Shown piece after piece: positions 1 to 6,969 of a stretch of DNA of 9,156 bases. The DNA is from Clostridiaceae bacterium (GTDB lineage: Bacteria > Bacillota_A > Clostridia > Acetivibrionales > Acetivibrionaceae): NCBI GenBank assembly GCA_012513545.1, contig JAAZCB010000923.1:1-9156 (forward strand). Direction: 5' to 3'. Position 1 is the first letter of the stretch, and every line of letters begins with the position of its first letter. The notes beneath the pieces were generated by a model that was not told the DNA's origin, searched no databases, and was given only the letters and a program-made list of their open reading frames with translations. A program made the translations under genes and the position numbers.

Positions 1-1
1 A

Positions 2-1669
2 ATGGATATAGAACGTGAACGTGGCATTACCATAAAAGCGCAAGCTGTCAGAATGGTTTACAAGGCTGAAGATGGAAATGAGTATATCCTGAATCTTATT
101 GATACTCCAGGGCATGTAGACTTCAACTATGAAGTCTCAAGAAGTCTGGCTGCATGTGAAGGGGCAATACTGGTAGTTGATGCTGCACAGGGGATAGAGG
201 CTCAGACTCTGGCTAACGTTTATCTTGCCCTTGAGCACAATCTGGAGATTATTCCCATAATAAACAAGATAGATCTTCCAAGCGCGCAGCCTGATCATGT
301 TAAAAAGGAAATTGAGGAGGTTATTGGTCTTGAGGCTGAAAATGCTCCTCTGGTTTCTGCAAAGAATGGAATTAATATAGAGGAAGTTCTTGAGAGTGTA
401 GTTAAATTGACACCATGCCCTGAAGGTGATGAATACGGGACTCTCCGGGCGTTGATATTTGACTCGTATTATGATAGCTACAAAGGAGTCATAGTCTATA
501 TCAGGGTAAAGGAAGGCAAAGTAAAGATAGGCGATGAGATCAGAATGATGTATACCGGTAAGGAATTTATGGTAACAGAAGTAGGATACTTCAGGCCTGG
601 AAGTTTGTCGCCGTGCCAGGAACTTCTTTCAGGAGATGTAGGGTATATTGCTGCCAGCATTAAAAATGTAAAGGACACCAGGGTTGGTGATACCGTAACC
701 TCGGCTGAGGCTCCGGCAAAGGAACCACTGCCCGGTTATAAAAAAGTAAACCCAATGGTTTTTTGTGGAATTTACCCTTCGGACGGATCAAAATATGGAG
801 ATTTAAGGGATGCTCTAGAAAAGCTTCAGTTGAATGATGCTTCACTTACGTTTGAACCGGAATCCTCAGTAGCACTGGGCTTCGGATTCAGGTGCGGCTT
901 TTTGGGCCTTTTGCACATGGAAATTATTCAGGAGCGTTTGGAAAGGGAATATGATTTTGACCTTGTAACAACGGCTCCAAGTGTTATATATAGAATTACA
1001 AATACAAAAGGAGAGACATTATTTATTGACAACCCTACCAATATGCCTCCTGTTTCGGAAATTGACTATATGGAAGAACCAATCGTAAAGGCAACAATAA
1101 TGTCACCCACAGATTATGTAGGCAATATAATGGAGCTTTCTCAGGAAAGACGAGGCGTATATAAGGATATGAGTTATATTGATGAAGGAAGGGTTATGCT
1201 GTCTTATGAGATGCCTCTTAATGAAATAATCTATGACTTTTTTGATGCACTCAAGTCCAGAACAAAAGGCTATGCATCCCTTGACTATGAGCTTCTCGGA
1301 TACAGAGAATCAGACCTTGTCAAGCTTGACATTATGCTGAACAGTGAAGTTGTAGATGCTTTGTCTTTTATAGTTCATAGGGACAAGGCTGCAACAAGAG
1401 GAAGAAGAATAGCCGAAAAGCTCAAGGAGACTATCCATAAGCAGCAGTTTGAAATACCCATTCAGGCCTGTATCGGGGGTAAAATTATTGCCAGGGAAAC
1501 AGTAAAAGCTTATAGGAAAGACGTTTTAGCCAAGTGTTATGGTGGAGATATATCAAGAAAGAGGAAGCTTTTAGAGAAGCAAAAAGAAGGCAAGAAGCGC
1601 ATGCGTCAGGTAGGAAATGTTGAAGTCCCGCAGGAAGCCTTTATGAGCGTGCTTAAGTTAGACACATAG
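2..1669 (+). CDS. lepA: Elongation factor 4 (LepA), 5'-truncated by the window edge
   Basis: LepA is a translational GTPase that binds the ribosome and can back-translocate or remodel stalled ribosomes. About 555 residues are visible against about 600 in the family, so some 45-50 N-terminal residues with the P-loop lie before the window. The methionine at base 2 is internal: it opens the [10 protein letters not shown] segment of switch I and is not the start. Counting from it, G3 DTPGH is at 34-38, G4 NKID at 88-91 and G5 SAK at 119-121. Beta-barrel and EF-G-like domains follow. The end carries the LepA-specific C-terminal domain, with [19 protein letters not shown] and a final [13 protein letters not shown]. 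That tail separates LepA from EF-G, TetM and BipA. The stop is TAG. hemW starts 27 bases later, so the two are probably co-transcribed. The frame is intact. Confidence 0.97.
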   Translation: MDIERERGITIKAQAVRMVYKAEDGNEYILNLIDTPGHVDFNYEVSRSLAACEGAILVVDAAQGIEAQTLANVYLALEHNLEIIPIINKIDLPSAQPDHVKKEIEEVIGLEAENAPLVSAKNGINIEEVLESVVKLTPCPEGDEYGTLRALIFDSYYDSYKGVIVYIRVKEGKVKIGDEIRMMYTGKEFMVTEVGYFRPGSLSPCQELLSGDVGYIAASIKNVKDTRVGDTVTSAEAPAKEPLPGYKKVNPMVFCGIYPSDGSKYGDLRDALEKLQLNDASLTFEPESSVALGFGFRCGFLGLLHMEIIQERLEREYDFDLVTTAPSVIYRITNTKGETLFIDNPTNMPPVSEIDYMEEPIVKATIMSPTDYVGNIMELSQERRGVYKDMSYIDEGRVMLSYEMPLNEIIYDFFDALKSRTKGYASLDYELLGYRESDLVKLDIMLNSEVVDALSFIVHRDKAATRGRRIAEKLKETIHKQQFEIPIQACIGGKIIARETVKAYRKDVLAKCYGGDISRKRKLLEKQKEGKKRMRQVGNVEVPQEAFMSVLKLDT

Positions 1670-1696
1670 TTTGGGATTCTTTATTGTGGTGATAGT

Positions 1697-2833
1697 ATGA
1701 ACAAGGAACTGGGCTTATATATTCATATACCATTTTGCAAGTCAAAGTGTTATTATTGTGACTTTAATTCTTTTGCGTGCAGGGATGATTTTGTTCCTGC
1801 ATATTTTAATGCCTTAAAAAGCGAGATAACGCTATATGCAGACGTTTTGAGGGATTATCGGATTAAAACCGTGTTTTTTGGAGGGGGAACACCCTCTCTT
1901 GTTGATGCTCAGTACATTAATAAAGTAATGCTTATGTTAAGCAAGTGTTATACAATCGATGGCAATGCAGAAATAACAATAGAAGCGAACCCCGGAACTC
2001 TTTCATATGATAAGCTCGCAGCTTACAGGTCAATGGGAATCAATAGATTAAGCATGGGCCTTCAAGCTGCTCAGGAGCGTTTGTTAAAAATACTCGGAAG
2101 GATTCACAGTCTTGAAGAATTCTATAATAATTATAATCAGGCTAAAAAAGCCGGGTTTGATAATATCAATGTTGACTTGATATTCGGAATTCCAGGACAG
2201 GATTTTATGGAATGGTCCGATACTATTGATTATGTTTGCGATTTAAAGCCTTCCCATGTTTCGTGCTACAGCCTTAAAATAGAGGAAGGGACCGCTTTTG
2301 GAAAAATGCTTGAGTCCGGTGAGTTAATTGAGATGAATGATGCTGATGACAGGCTTATGTACAGGCATGCATTGGAAAGTATGCACAATAAAGGTTATGG
2401 GCATTATGAGTTGTCAAATTTTGCCTATAAGGGTTTGGAATGCAGACATAACTTGATTTATTGGAACAATGACGAGTATATTGGTATGGGAGCGGGAGCG
2501 CACTCCTTCATTAATAATGAGAGATTCAACAACTTCTGTGGATTGAAGGAATATGTTGAAAGCTTAAGCAAAGGGACATTTGCAAGGGAGAATGTCATAT
2601 TGGTAACGGAAAAAGACAGAATGGCAGAGTTCATGTTTCTTGGACTAAGACTGACAAAAGGAATAAACATTAACGAATTCGACGCAAGGTTTGGCAAGAG
2701 CATTTTTAGTGTTTTTGAAAAAGAAATAAATAAAGTCATAAAAAGGGGACTTGCCGAATTTGATAGTAACCACCTGAAGCTTACAGTCCTAGGCCTTGAT
2801 CTGGCAAATCAGGTTTTTATGGAATTTGTTTAG
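1697..2833 (+). CDS. hemW: HemW, radical SAM heme chaperone (formerly HemN-like, YqeR type)
   Basis: The 378-residue product is full length for HemW. The radical SAM cluster motif is C14-x3-C18-x2-C21 followed by D-F, the CxxxCxYCDF form of HemW. True oxygen-independent coproporphyrinogen oxidase HemN has a further cysteine just after the cluster. GGGTPS at 62-67 and EANPGT at 96-101 are SAM-binding core motifs. HNLIYW at 251-256 matches the HNxxYW motif linked to heme binding in HemW, and GMGAGAHSF follows it. HemW family members bind heme and pass it to target proteins, and lack coproporphyrinogen oxidase activity. Many databases still mislabel them hemN. The ATG lies 5 bases after a weak GGTG ribosome site (1688-1691), and the N-terminus (LYIHIPFC) fits the family. 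Placement between lepA and hrcA is typical of Firmicutes. No clear terminator follows, so read-through into hrcA is possible. Confidence 0.95.
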   Translation: MNKELGLYIHIPFCKSKCYYCDFNSFACRDDFVPAYFNALKSEITLYADVLRDYRIKTVFFGGGTPSLVDAQYINKVMLMLSKCYTIDGNAEITIEANPGTLSYDKLAAYRSMGINRLSMGLQAAQERLLKILGRIHSLEEFYNNYNQAKKAGFDNINVDLIFGIPGQDFMEWSDTIDYVCDLKPSHVSCYSLKIEEGTAFGKMLESGELIEMNDADDRLMYRHALESMHNKGYGHYELSNFAYKGLECRHNLIYWNNDEYIGMGAGAHSFINNERFNNFCGLKEYVESLSKGTFARENVILVTEKDRMAEFMFLGLRLTKGININEFDARFGKSIFSVFEKEINKVIKRGLAEFDSNHLKLTVLGLDLANQVFMEFV

Positions 2834-2882
2834 TTTATATTTTACCCTCTTTGGAATAACCATTTTAAGCTTTGCAAATAAT

Positions 2883-2907
2883 ACAAACATAAATGGTAAC
2901 AAACATA
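2883..2907 (+). repeat. Short direct repeat upstream of the hrcA promoter
   Basis: The 9-mer ACAAACATA occurs at 2883-2891 and again at 2899-2907, a 16-base period, ending 10 bases before the -35 box of the hrcA promoter. It lies in A-rich DNA that could act as an UP element. A 7-base inverted pair (ACCATTT at 2859-2865, AAATGGT at 2891-2897) partly overlaps it. The repeats are visible, but any binding function is unproven and chance is plausible in such AT-rich sequence. Confidence 0.35.
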
Positions 2908-2917
2908 CAAAAATAAC

Positions 2918-2946
2918 TTGACAAAAGAAAGATAGGGTGGTATTTT
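2918..2946 (+). promoter_or_regulatory. Sigma-A type promoter of the hrcA-grpE-dnaK operon
   Basis: A perfect -35 box TTGACA (2918-2923) is followed after exactly 17 bases by TATTTT (2941-2946), a 4-of-6 match to the -10 consensus. The expected start of transcription is near 2953, so the CIRCE operator begins within a few bases of it. The AT-rich DNA upstream could strengthen the promoter. This is the only strong promoter seen between hemW and hrcA. The exact -10 is less certain than the -35, because the run 2941-2953 is AT-rich throughout. Confidence 0.8.
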
Positions 2947-2956
2947 TAAAATAGTA

Positions 2957-2983
2957 TTAGCACTCAACAACATAGAGTGCTAA
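2957..2983 (+). promoter_or_regulatory. CIRCE operator (HrcA binding site)
   Basis: TTAGCACTC at 2957-2965 and GAGTGCTAA at 2975-2983 form a perfect 9-base inverted repeat with a 9-base spacer, an exact match to the CIRCE consensus. HrcA dimers bind this DNA and repress class I heat-shock genes. The site lies just downstream of the predicted start of transcription, so bound HrcA should block early elongation or promoter clearance. The transcript would also carry it as a stem-loop in the 5' leader, ending just before the hrcA ribosome site. No second CIRCE was found in the window, including upstream of dnaK or dnaJ. Confidence 0.98.
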
Positions 2984-2984
2984 C

Positions 2985-2993
2985 AAAGGGGAG
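2985..2993 (+). promoter_or_regulatory. Ribosome binding site that decides the hrcA start
   Basis: AAAGGGGAG lies 3 bases before GTG 2997 and 6 bases before ATG 3000, two adjacent in-frame start codons. The 6-base spacing and the ATG codon favour 3000. It begins two bases after the CIRCE right arm, so a CIRCE stem-loop in the mRNA could crowd the ribosome. Confidence 0.75.
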
Positions 2994-2999
2994 ATAGTG

Positions 3000-4067
3000 A
3001 TGTTTTTGGATGATAGGAAAAAAATGATCCTACAAGCTATTATCAACGATTACATCAGTACAGCAGAGCCCATTGGTTCAAGGACAATTGCAAGAAAGCA
3101 CGAGCTTGGTTTAAGCTCCGCTACAATAAGAAATGAAATGTCCGATCTGGAGGAAATGGGGTATTTAACACAACCTCATACTTCCGCTGGAAGAATTCCG
3201 TCAGACAAGGGATATAGGTTTTATGTGGATCAGCTGATGAATACAGCGCAATTGACTGTTGATGAGATAAACAGTATCAGAATAGCACTGGAAACCCGTA
3301 TAAATGAGCTTAGTCAGTTGTTGAAGCTTGCATCGCTGGTAATGTCCAAAATTACCAGATATACTTCCGTGGCTGTGGCTCCTGAAAAGAAGACCAGTGT
3401 TTTGAAGGCTGTTCAGGTGGTACCGGTAGAAAGAGGAAAAGCACTGGTCTTGGTTATAACGAATGCGGGAATCATAAAGAACAGTATTGTAAAAATTCCC
3501 GATAGTGTTTCACCTGAGTTTTTAATAGGAGTTTCCAATGTCTTCAATCAGAAGCTGAATGACCTTACGTTAGAGCAGATTAATATGCCTTTAATCAGGG
3601 AAATTGAGATAATGGTCGGTTCTTCGCACGAAATTTTGCTTCCTATATTAAATGGCATAACTGATTGTATTAATCAGATTGACTGTCCAGAGGTTTACCT
3701 TGATGGTATGACCAATATACTTAATTATCCAGAATTTAGTGACGTAGTTAAGGCCAGGGACTTTTTAAATCTGATGGATGCCAGGGATGTATTTACAAAA
3801 GTTCTCAGGAATATAGACAAAACCAGTGATACTATAAATATTCAGATAGGCAAGGAAAACAAGATTGAAGAAATGAAAGATTGCAGCCTTGTAACGACAA
3901 CATACAATTTAGGCAACGTTGTAATCGGGACAATTGGCATAATCGGCCCTACAAGAATGGAATACTCAAAGGTTCTTGCAGCTATGGGGTATATCCGCAA
4001 TAAGATAAATGAGGAGATTGACAAGCTTATCGGAGAAGGCTCCGATGATAATAAACATAATGTTTAA
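3000..4067 (+). CDS. hrcA: Heat-inducible transcription repressor HrcA
   Basis: HrcA represses class I heat-shock operons by binding CIRCE. In other Firmicutes its activity depends on GroEL and falls on heat shock. The product is 355 residues from ATG 3000 (356 if GTG 2997 is used), the usual family size. The N-terminal winged-helix DNA-binding domain covers about residues 4-75, with the recognition part SSATIRNEMSDLEEMGYL (39-56). The HrcA signature PHTSAGRIPSDKGYRFYV follows at 59-76. The rest is the GAF-like dimerisation domain, ending with the family-typical IGIIGPTRMEYSKVLAAMGYI stretch. The gene sits directly behind its own CIRCE site, so it is autoregulated. grpE follows after 44 bases. 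No anomaly is seen. Confidence 0.98.
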   Translation: MFLDDRKKMILQAIINDYISTAEPIGSRTIARKHELGLSSATIRNEMSDLEEMGYLTQPHTSAGRIPSDKGYRFYVDQLMNTAQLTVDEINSIRIALETRINELSQLLKLASLVMSKITRYTSVAVAPEKKTSVLKAVQVVPVERGKALVLVITNAGIIKNSIVKIPDSVSPEFLIGVSNVFNQKLNDLTLEQINMPLIREIEIMVGSSHEILLPILNGITDCINQIDCPEVYLDGMTNILNYPEFSDVVKARDFLNLMDARDVFTKVLRNIDKTSDTINIQIGKENKIEEMKDCSLVTTTYNLGNVVIGTIGIIGPTRMEYSKVLAAMGYIRNKINEEIDKLIGEGSDDNKHNV

Positions 4068-4090
4068 TTATAATTGAGTTTGAATATGGC

Positions 4091-4098
4091 AAGGAGGT
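4091..4098 (+). promoter_or_regulatory. Ribosome binding site of grpE with unusually long spacing
   Basis: AAGGAGGT is a near-perfect Shine-Dalgarno sequence, but 14 bases separate the end of GGAGG (4097) from ATG 4112, against the usual 5-9. No ATG, GTG or TTG lies in frame between them. The in-frame codons are TCA, ATA and GCA, and ATA (4106) would sit at normal spacing. The ATG remains the best start. Confidence 0.7.
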
Positions 4099-4111
4099 TC
4101 AATCAATAGCA

Positions 4112-4717
4112 ATGAATAAAAATCAGAAGTTACAAAACAATGAAGAACAGTTCACTACAGAAAGTGATGAACTGTTGGAGAATGTTAATGAAGAAAACCT
4201 GGAAATGAATGAAGAGGATGCTGATACAGAAGGTGACAGCTCTTCATTATCTAAAGAGGAATTGAAGGACTTGCAGCTCAAACTGGATGAAAAGTCTATA
4301 AAATGCGAAGAGTATTTTACAATGCTGCAAAGGACCACCGCAGAGTTTGACAACTACAAAAAGAGGACGGCTAAAGAAAAGGATTCACTTTACTCTGATG
4401 CTGTAAGTGATGTTGTAGCTGCCTTTTTACCTGTGTTGGACAATATAGAAAGGGCTATTCAGGCTTCTGAAAGCGAAAGCGGACAGTTAAAAGAAGGCGT
4501 TGAGCTTATATATCGCCAGTTCAAGGAAATTATGAGCAAACTGGGTGTTGAAGATATTGAGGCTGTCGGCAATAGCTTTGACCCAAAACTACATAATGCG
4601 GTAATGCATATTGATGACGATTCTTTTTCTGAGAATGTTATTGTTGAAGAATTTCAGAAGGGCTATATATTAAAGGATAGAGTAATAAGGCACAGCATGG
4701 TTAAGGTTGCAAACTGA
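4112..4717 (+). CDS. grpE: GrpE, nucleotide exchange factor for DnaK
   Basis: GrpE is a cytoplasmic homodimer that opens the DnaK nucleotide pocket and releases ADP. In several bacteria its long helix also acts as a thermosensor. The 201 residues show a very acidic, disordered N-terminal part (about 1-48). A long coiled-coil helix follows at about 48-95, with the family motif [13 protein letters not shown] at 78-90. [10 protein letters not shown] at 107-116 belongs to the helical bundle. The C-terminal beta domain that inserts into DnaK includes [22 protein letters not shown] (from 144 on) and the final [18 protein letters not shown]. The gene lies between hrcA and dnaK in the standard order and should be controlled by the CIRCE promoter. 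The ribosome site is strong but distant. The 77-base gap to dnaK is AT-rich without a clear terminator. Confidence 0.98.
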   Translation: MNKNQKLQNNEEQFTTESDELLENVNEENLEMNEEDADTEGDSSSLSKEELKDLQLKLDEKSIKCEEYFTMLQRTTAEFDNYKKRTAKEKDSLYSDAVSDVVAAFLPVLDNIERAIQASESESGQLKEGVELIYRQFKEIMSKLGVEDIEAVGNSFDPKLHNAVMHIDDDSFSENVIVEEFQKGYILKDRVIRHSMVKVAN

Positions 4718-4779
4718 TAGTACAAAATACAGTTATTTCAAATATTTGTTTTGACTATTTAATAATAATTTATAATTGT

Positions 4780-4786
4780 AAGGAGG
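4780..4786 (+). promoter_or_regulatory. Ribosome binding site that decides the dnaK start
   Basis: AAGGAGG stands 8 bases before ATG 4795, ideal spacing. An in-frame TTG at 4789 is only 2 bases away and would add two residues not seen in the family, so ATG 4795 is chosen. Confidence 0.85.
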
Positions 4787-4794
4787 ATTTGATT

Positions 4795-6645
4795 ATGGGA
4801 AAGGTAATTGGTATAGATTTGGGTACAACCAATTCGTGTGTAGCACTTATGGAGGGCGGTGAACCAGTTGTTATAGCAAATACTGAAGGAGGAAGGACAA
4901 CACCTTCGGTGGTAGCTTTTTCCAAGACGGGTGAAAGACTTGTTGGACAGGTAGCTAAAAGACAGGCTATAACAAATCCTGAGAGGACTGTTATTTCAAT
5001 AAAAAGGGATATGGGAACAGATAAAAAGGTTAAAATTGACGACAAGCAATATACTCCTCAGGAAATTTCAGCTATGATACTGCAAAAGATTAAAGCAGAT
5101 GCTGAAAGCTATATTGGAGAAAAGGTTACACAGGCGGTAATAACAGTACCAGCATACTTTAGCGATTCTCAAAGGCAGGCGACTAAAGATGCCGGTAGAA
5201 TTGCAGGGCTTGAAGTTTTAAGAATTATTAATGAACCAACTGCTGCAGCGCTTGCATACGGACTCGATAAGGAGCATGACCAGAAGATACTTGTATTTGA
5301 CCTGGGTGGAGGTACTTTCGATGTTTCCATTCTGGAAATCGGAGACGGAGTTTTTGAGGTTCTGGCCACTCATGGTAACAACAAGTTGGGCGGAGACGAT
5401 TTTGATGACAGGATAATGGATTACCTGGTTGATACTTTTAAGAAAGATAACGGTATTGACCTGAAGAACGATAAAATGGCTGTACAGAGACTTAAGGAAG
5501 CCGCTGAAAAAGCTAAAATAGAACTTTCTGGAGTTACTACAACAAATATTAACCTTCCGTTTATTACGGCTGATGCTGCAGGACCGAAGCATCTTGATAT
5601 AACTCTGACAAGGGCTAAATTTGATGAACTGACTTCTGACCTGGTTGAGAAAACAATGGAGCCTACAAGGAAGGCCATGAGCGATGCTGGTCTGACTCCT
5701 GATAAGATAGATAAAATTCTTCTGGTAGGAGGTTCTACAAGAATCCCTGCAGTCCAGGAGGCTGTTAAGAAGTATCTTGGCAAGGAACCTTTCAAGGGAA
5801 TTAATCCTGACGAATGTGTTGCTGTAGGCGCATCAATACAGGCGGGCGTCCTTACAGGGGAAGTAAAAGACTTGCTGCTTCTTGATGTCACTCCGTTGTC
5901 TCTCGGTATTGAAACACTTGGAGGGGTATTTACCAAGCTTATTGATAGAAATACGACAATACCTGCAAAGAAAAGTCAGGTTTTTTCCACCGCTGCTGAT
6001 GGGCAATCAAGTGTTGAGATACACGTCTTACAGGGCGAAAGAGAAATGGCAGCCTACAATAAAACTCTTGGAAGGTTCCAGCTTACCGGAATACCTCCCG
6101 CACCTAGAGGTGTACCTCAGATAGAAGTTACTTTTGATATCGATGCAAACGGTATAGTACACGTTTCTGCAAAAGATCTCGGAACGGGTAACGAGCAGAA
6201 GGTTACAATTACAACTTCAACCAACCTGTCGGATGAAGAAATTGATAAGGCTGTGAAAGAAGCGGAAAAATTTGCTGAGGAAGACAAAAAGAAAAAGGCT
6301 GAGATTGATACAAGGAATACAGCGGATTCAATGGTGTTCCAGGCTGAAAAGACCCTTAAGGACCTTGGAGATAAATTAAGCAGTGAAGACAAATCCAAGG
6401 TTGAGGCTGAAATAGAAAAAGTAAAAGAAGCTTTAAAAGGAACTGATACTGAAGCAATTAAGAAAGCAAACGAAGGTCTTACCCAGGCTTTCTATGATGT
6501 ATCTGCCAAGATATACCAGCAAAACCCCGGAGCAGGCGCTGACCCGAATATGGGCTTTGATCCTGGTGCACAGGCTGGTAGTGCGGATGGACAGGAAAAT
6601 GTCTATGATGCTGATTATAAAGTAGTTGACGATGATAATAAATAA
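4795..6645 (+). CDS. dnaK: Chaperone protein DnaK (Hsp70)
   Basis: DnaK is the ATP-dependent Hsp70 that binds exposed hydrophobic segments of unfolded proteins, working with DnaJ and GrpE. From ATG 4795 it has 616 residues, normal for Firmicutes. The ATPase domain opens with [10 protein letters not shown] (6-15) and includes [10 protein letters not shown] (169-178) and [10 protein letters not shown]. The hydrophobic interdomain linker is [11 protein letters not shown] (359-369). A beta-sandwich substrate domain and a helical lid follow. A Gly/Ala/Gln-rich tail ends in [12 protein letters not shown], close to the usual acidic terminus. Around residues 65-90 the text runs directly from [11 protein letters not shown] into YTPQEIS, so the roughly 25-residue insertion of Gram-negative DnaK is absent. 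It is the third gene of the CIRCE operon and is followed by a terminator-like hairpin. The sequence shows no frameshift or missing catalytic motif. Confidence 0.99.
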   Translation: MGKVIGIDLGTTNSCVALMEGGEPVVIANTEGGRTTPSVVAFSKTGERLVGQVAKRQAITNPERTVISIKRDMGTDKKVKIDDKQYTPQEISAMILQKIKADAESYIGEKVTQAVITVPAYFSDSQRQATKDAGRIAGLEVLRIINEPTAAALAYGLDKEHDQKILVFDLGGGTFDVSILEIGDGVFEVLATHGNNKLGGDDFDDRIMDYLVDTFKKDNGIDLKNDKMAVQRLKEAAEKAKIELSGVTTTNINLPFITADAAGPKHLDITLTRAKFDELTSDLVEKTMEPTRKAMSDAGLTPDKIDKILLVGGSTRIPAVQEAVKKYLGKEPFKGINPDECVAVGASIQAGVLTGEVKDLLLLDVTPLSLGIETLGGVFTKLIDRNTTIPAKKSQVFSTAADGQSSVEIHVLQGEREMAAYNKTLGRFQLTGIPPAPRGVPQIEVTFDIDANGIVHVSAKDLGTGNEQKVTITTSTNLSDEEIDKAVKEAEKFAEEDKKKKAEIDTRNTADSMVFQAEKTLKDLGDKLSSEDKSKVEAEIEKVKEALKGTDTEAIKKANEGLTQAFYDVSAKIYQQNPGAGADPNMGFDPGAQAGSADGQENVYDADYKVVDDDNK

Positions 6646-6673
6646 TTGGACCTGATTATGTTACTAAAAGGTG

Positions 6674-6705
6674 GCCAAAGTCATGAATAATGGCTTTGGC
6701 TCTTT
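6674..6705 (+). terminator. Probable intrinsic terminator or attenuator after dnaK
   Basis: GCCAAAGTCAT (6674-6684) pairs with ATGGCTTTGGC (6690-6700) over 11 positions with one T-G wobble, around a 5-base loop GAATA. It is followed by TCTTTGT, an interrupted T-run. It begins 28 bases after the dnaK stop. The stem is strong but the T-tract is imperfect, so partial termination fits best: most transcripts from the CIRCE promoter would end here and some read into dnaJ. It could also act as a 3' stabilising structure for hrcA-grpE-dnaK mRNA. Confidence 0.75.
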
Positions 6706-6872
6706 GTAACCCTGACAAAAGGCTTTTAAGTTTAAAATATTGGCTCTTACTGAACCTAAACCATTTAGTTGTACAGCGTTTCAAAGGCTTTGCCTTATAC
6801 AATAATTACCAAGAGCATATTTGAACTGGTTATGATTTGCAACCTAGGCTTAGTGCAGCTGAGTTTATTTTA

Positions 6873-6901
6873 TTGTAATCCAAGTGTTGCATATTTATAC
6901 T
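6873..6901 (+). promoter_or_regulatory. Candidate dnaJ promoter P1
   Basis: TTGTAA (6873-6878, 4 of 6 to the -35 consensus) and TATACT (6896-6901, 5 of 6 to the -10 consensus) are 17 bases apart. The expected start is near 6908, giving a leader of about 60 bases before dnaJ. No CIRCE is near it. This is the better of two overlapping candidates. Confidence 0.5.
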
Positions 6902-6916
6902 TTAGTGTGGTATATT
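6887..6916 (+). promoter_or_regulatory. Candidate dnaJ promoter P2 with extended -10
   Basis: TATATT (6911-6916, 5 of 6) is preceded by TGG (6908-6910), the extended -10 form TGn. The -35-like TTGCAT (6887-6892) is weak (3 of 6) at 18-base spacing, but an extended -10 can compensate. The expected start is near 6923. It overlaps P1, so perhaps only one is used. Confidence 0.4.
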
Positions 6917-6969
6917 GATACGGGATTATTTTGATTGAATATTCGTAGAATTGAAGGAGTGTTGATTGG

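Larger units (their letters stand above)
6646..6969. other. Noncoding gap between dnaK and dnaJ (324 bases)
   Basis: No credible gene lies here. An ATG at 6658 opens a 10-codon frame that stops inside the terminator hairpin. The left end holds that hairpin (6674-6700) and the right end two promoter candidates before dnaJ. The middle has only weak structure. A 9-base direct repeat TTGGCTCTT lies at 6696-6704 and 6740-6748. A small hairpin AAGGC-TTT-GCCTT lies at 6784-6796. A wobble-rich hairpin at 6845-6867 has a loop at 6854-6858 and sits in a T-rich run. No CIRCE half-site, tRNA or recognised riboswitch is seen. The gap is long for a place where dnaK and dnaJ are often close together. Confidence 0.75.

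Noticed and set aside
1697..2833. Naming the second gene hemN (coproporphyrinogen dehydrogenase)
   Set aside because: The CxxxCxxCDF cluster motif without the extra HemN cysteine, the HNxxYW motif and the length of 378 residues all indicate HemW, not the longer HemN.
4739..4748. Palindrome CAAATATTTG between grpE and dnaK
   Set aside because: It is a 10-base AT-rich palindrome without loop or T-run, expected by chance, and matches no operator I recognise.
4751..4776. Promoter before dnaK: TTGACT (4751-4756) and TATAAT (4771-4776)
   Set aside because: The spacer is only 14 bases, and the start would fall near 4783, inside the dnaK ribosome site. A perfect TATAAT is not surprising in such AT-rich DNA.
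5421..5936. 171-codon open frame on the minus strand inside dnaK
   Set aside because: Long antisense frames in hsp70 genes are a known artefact of codon usage in conserved sequence. The translation resembles no family I know, has no promoter or ribosome site I can see, and lies wholly over the conserved DnaK ATPase domain.
6658..6690. Ten-codon frame after dnaK as a leader peptide
   Set aside because: It has no ribosome site, is very short, and its stop lies in the terminator hairpin. It has no run of regulatory codons.
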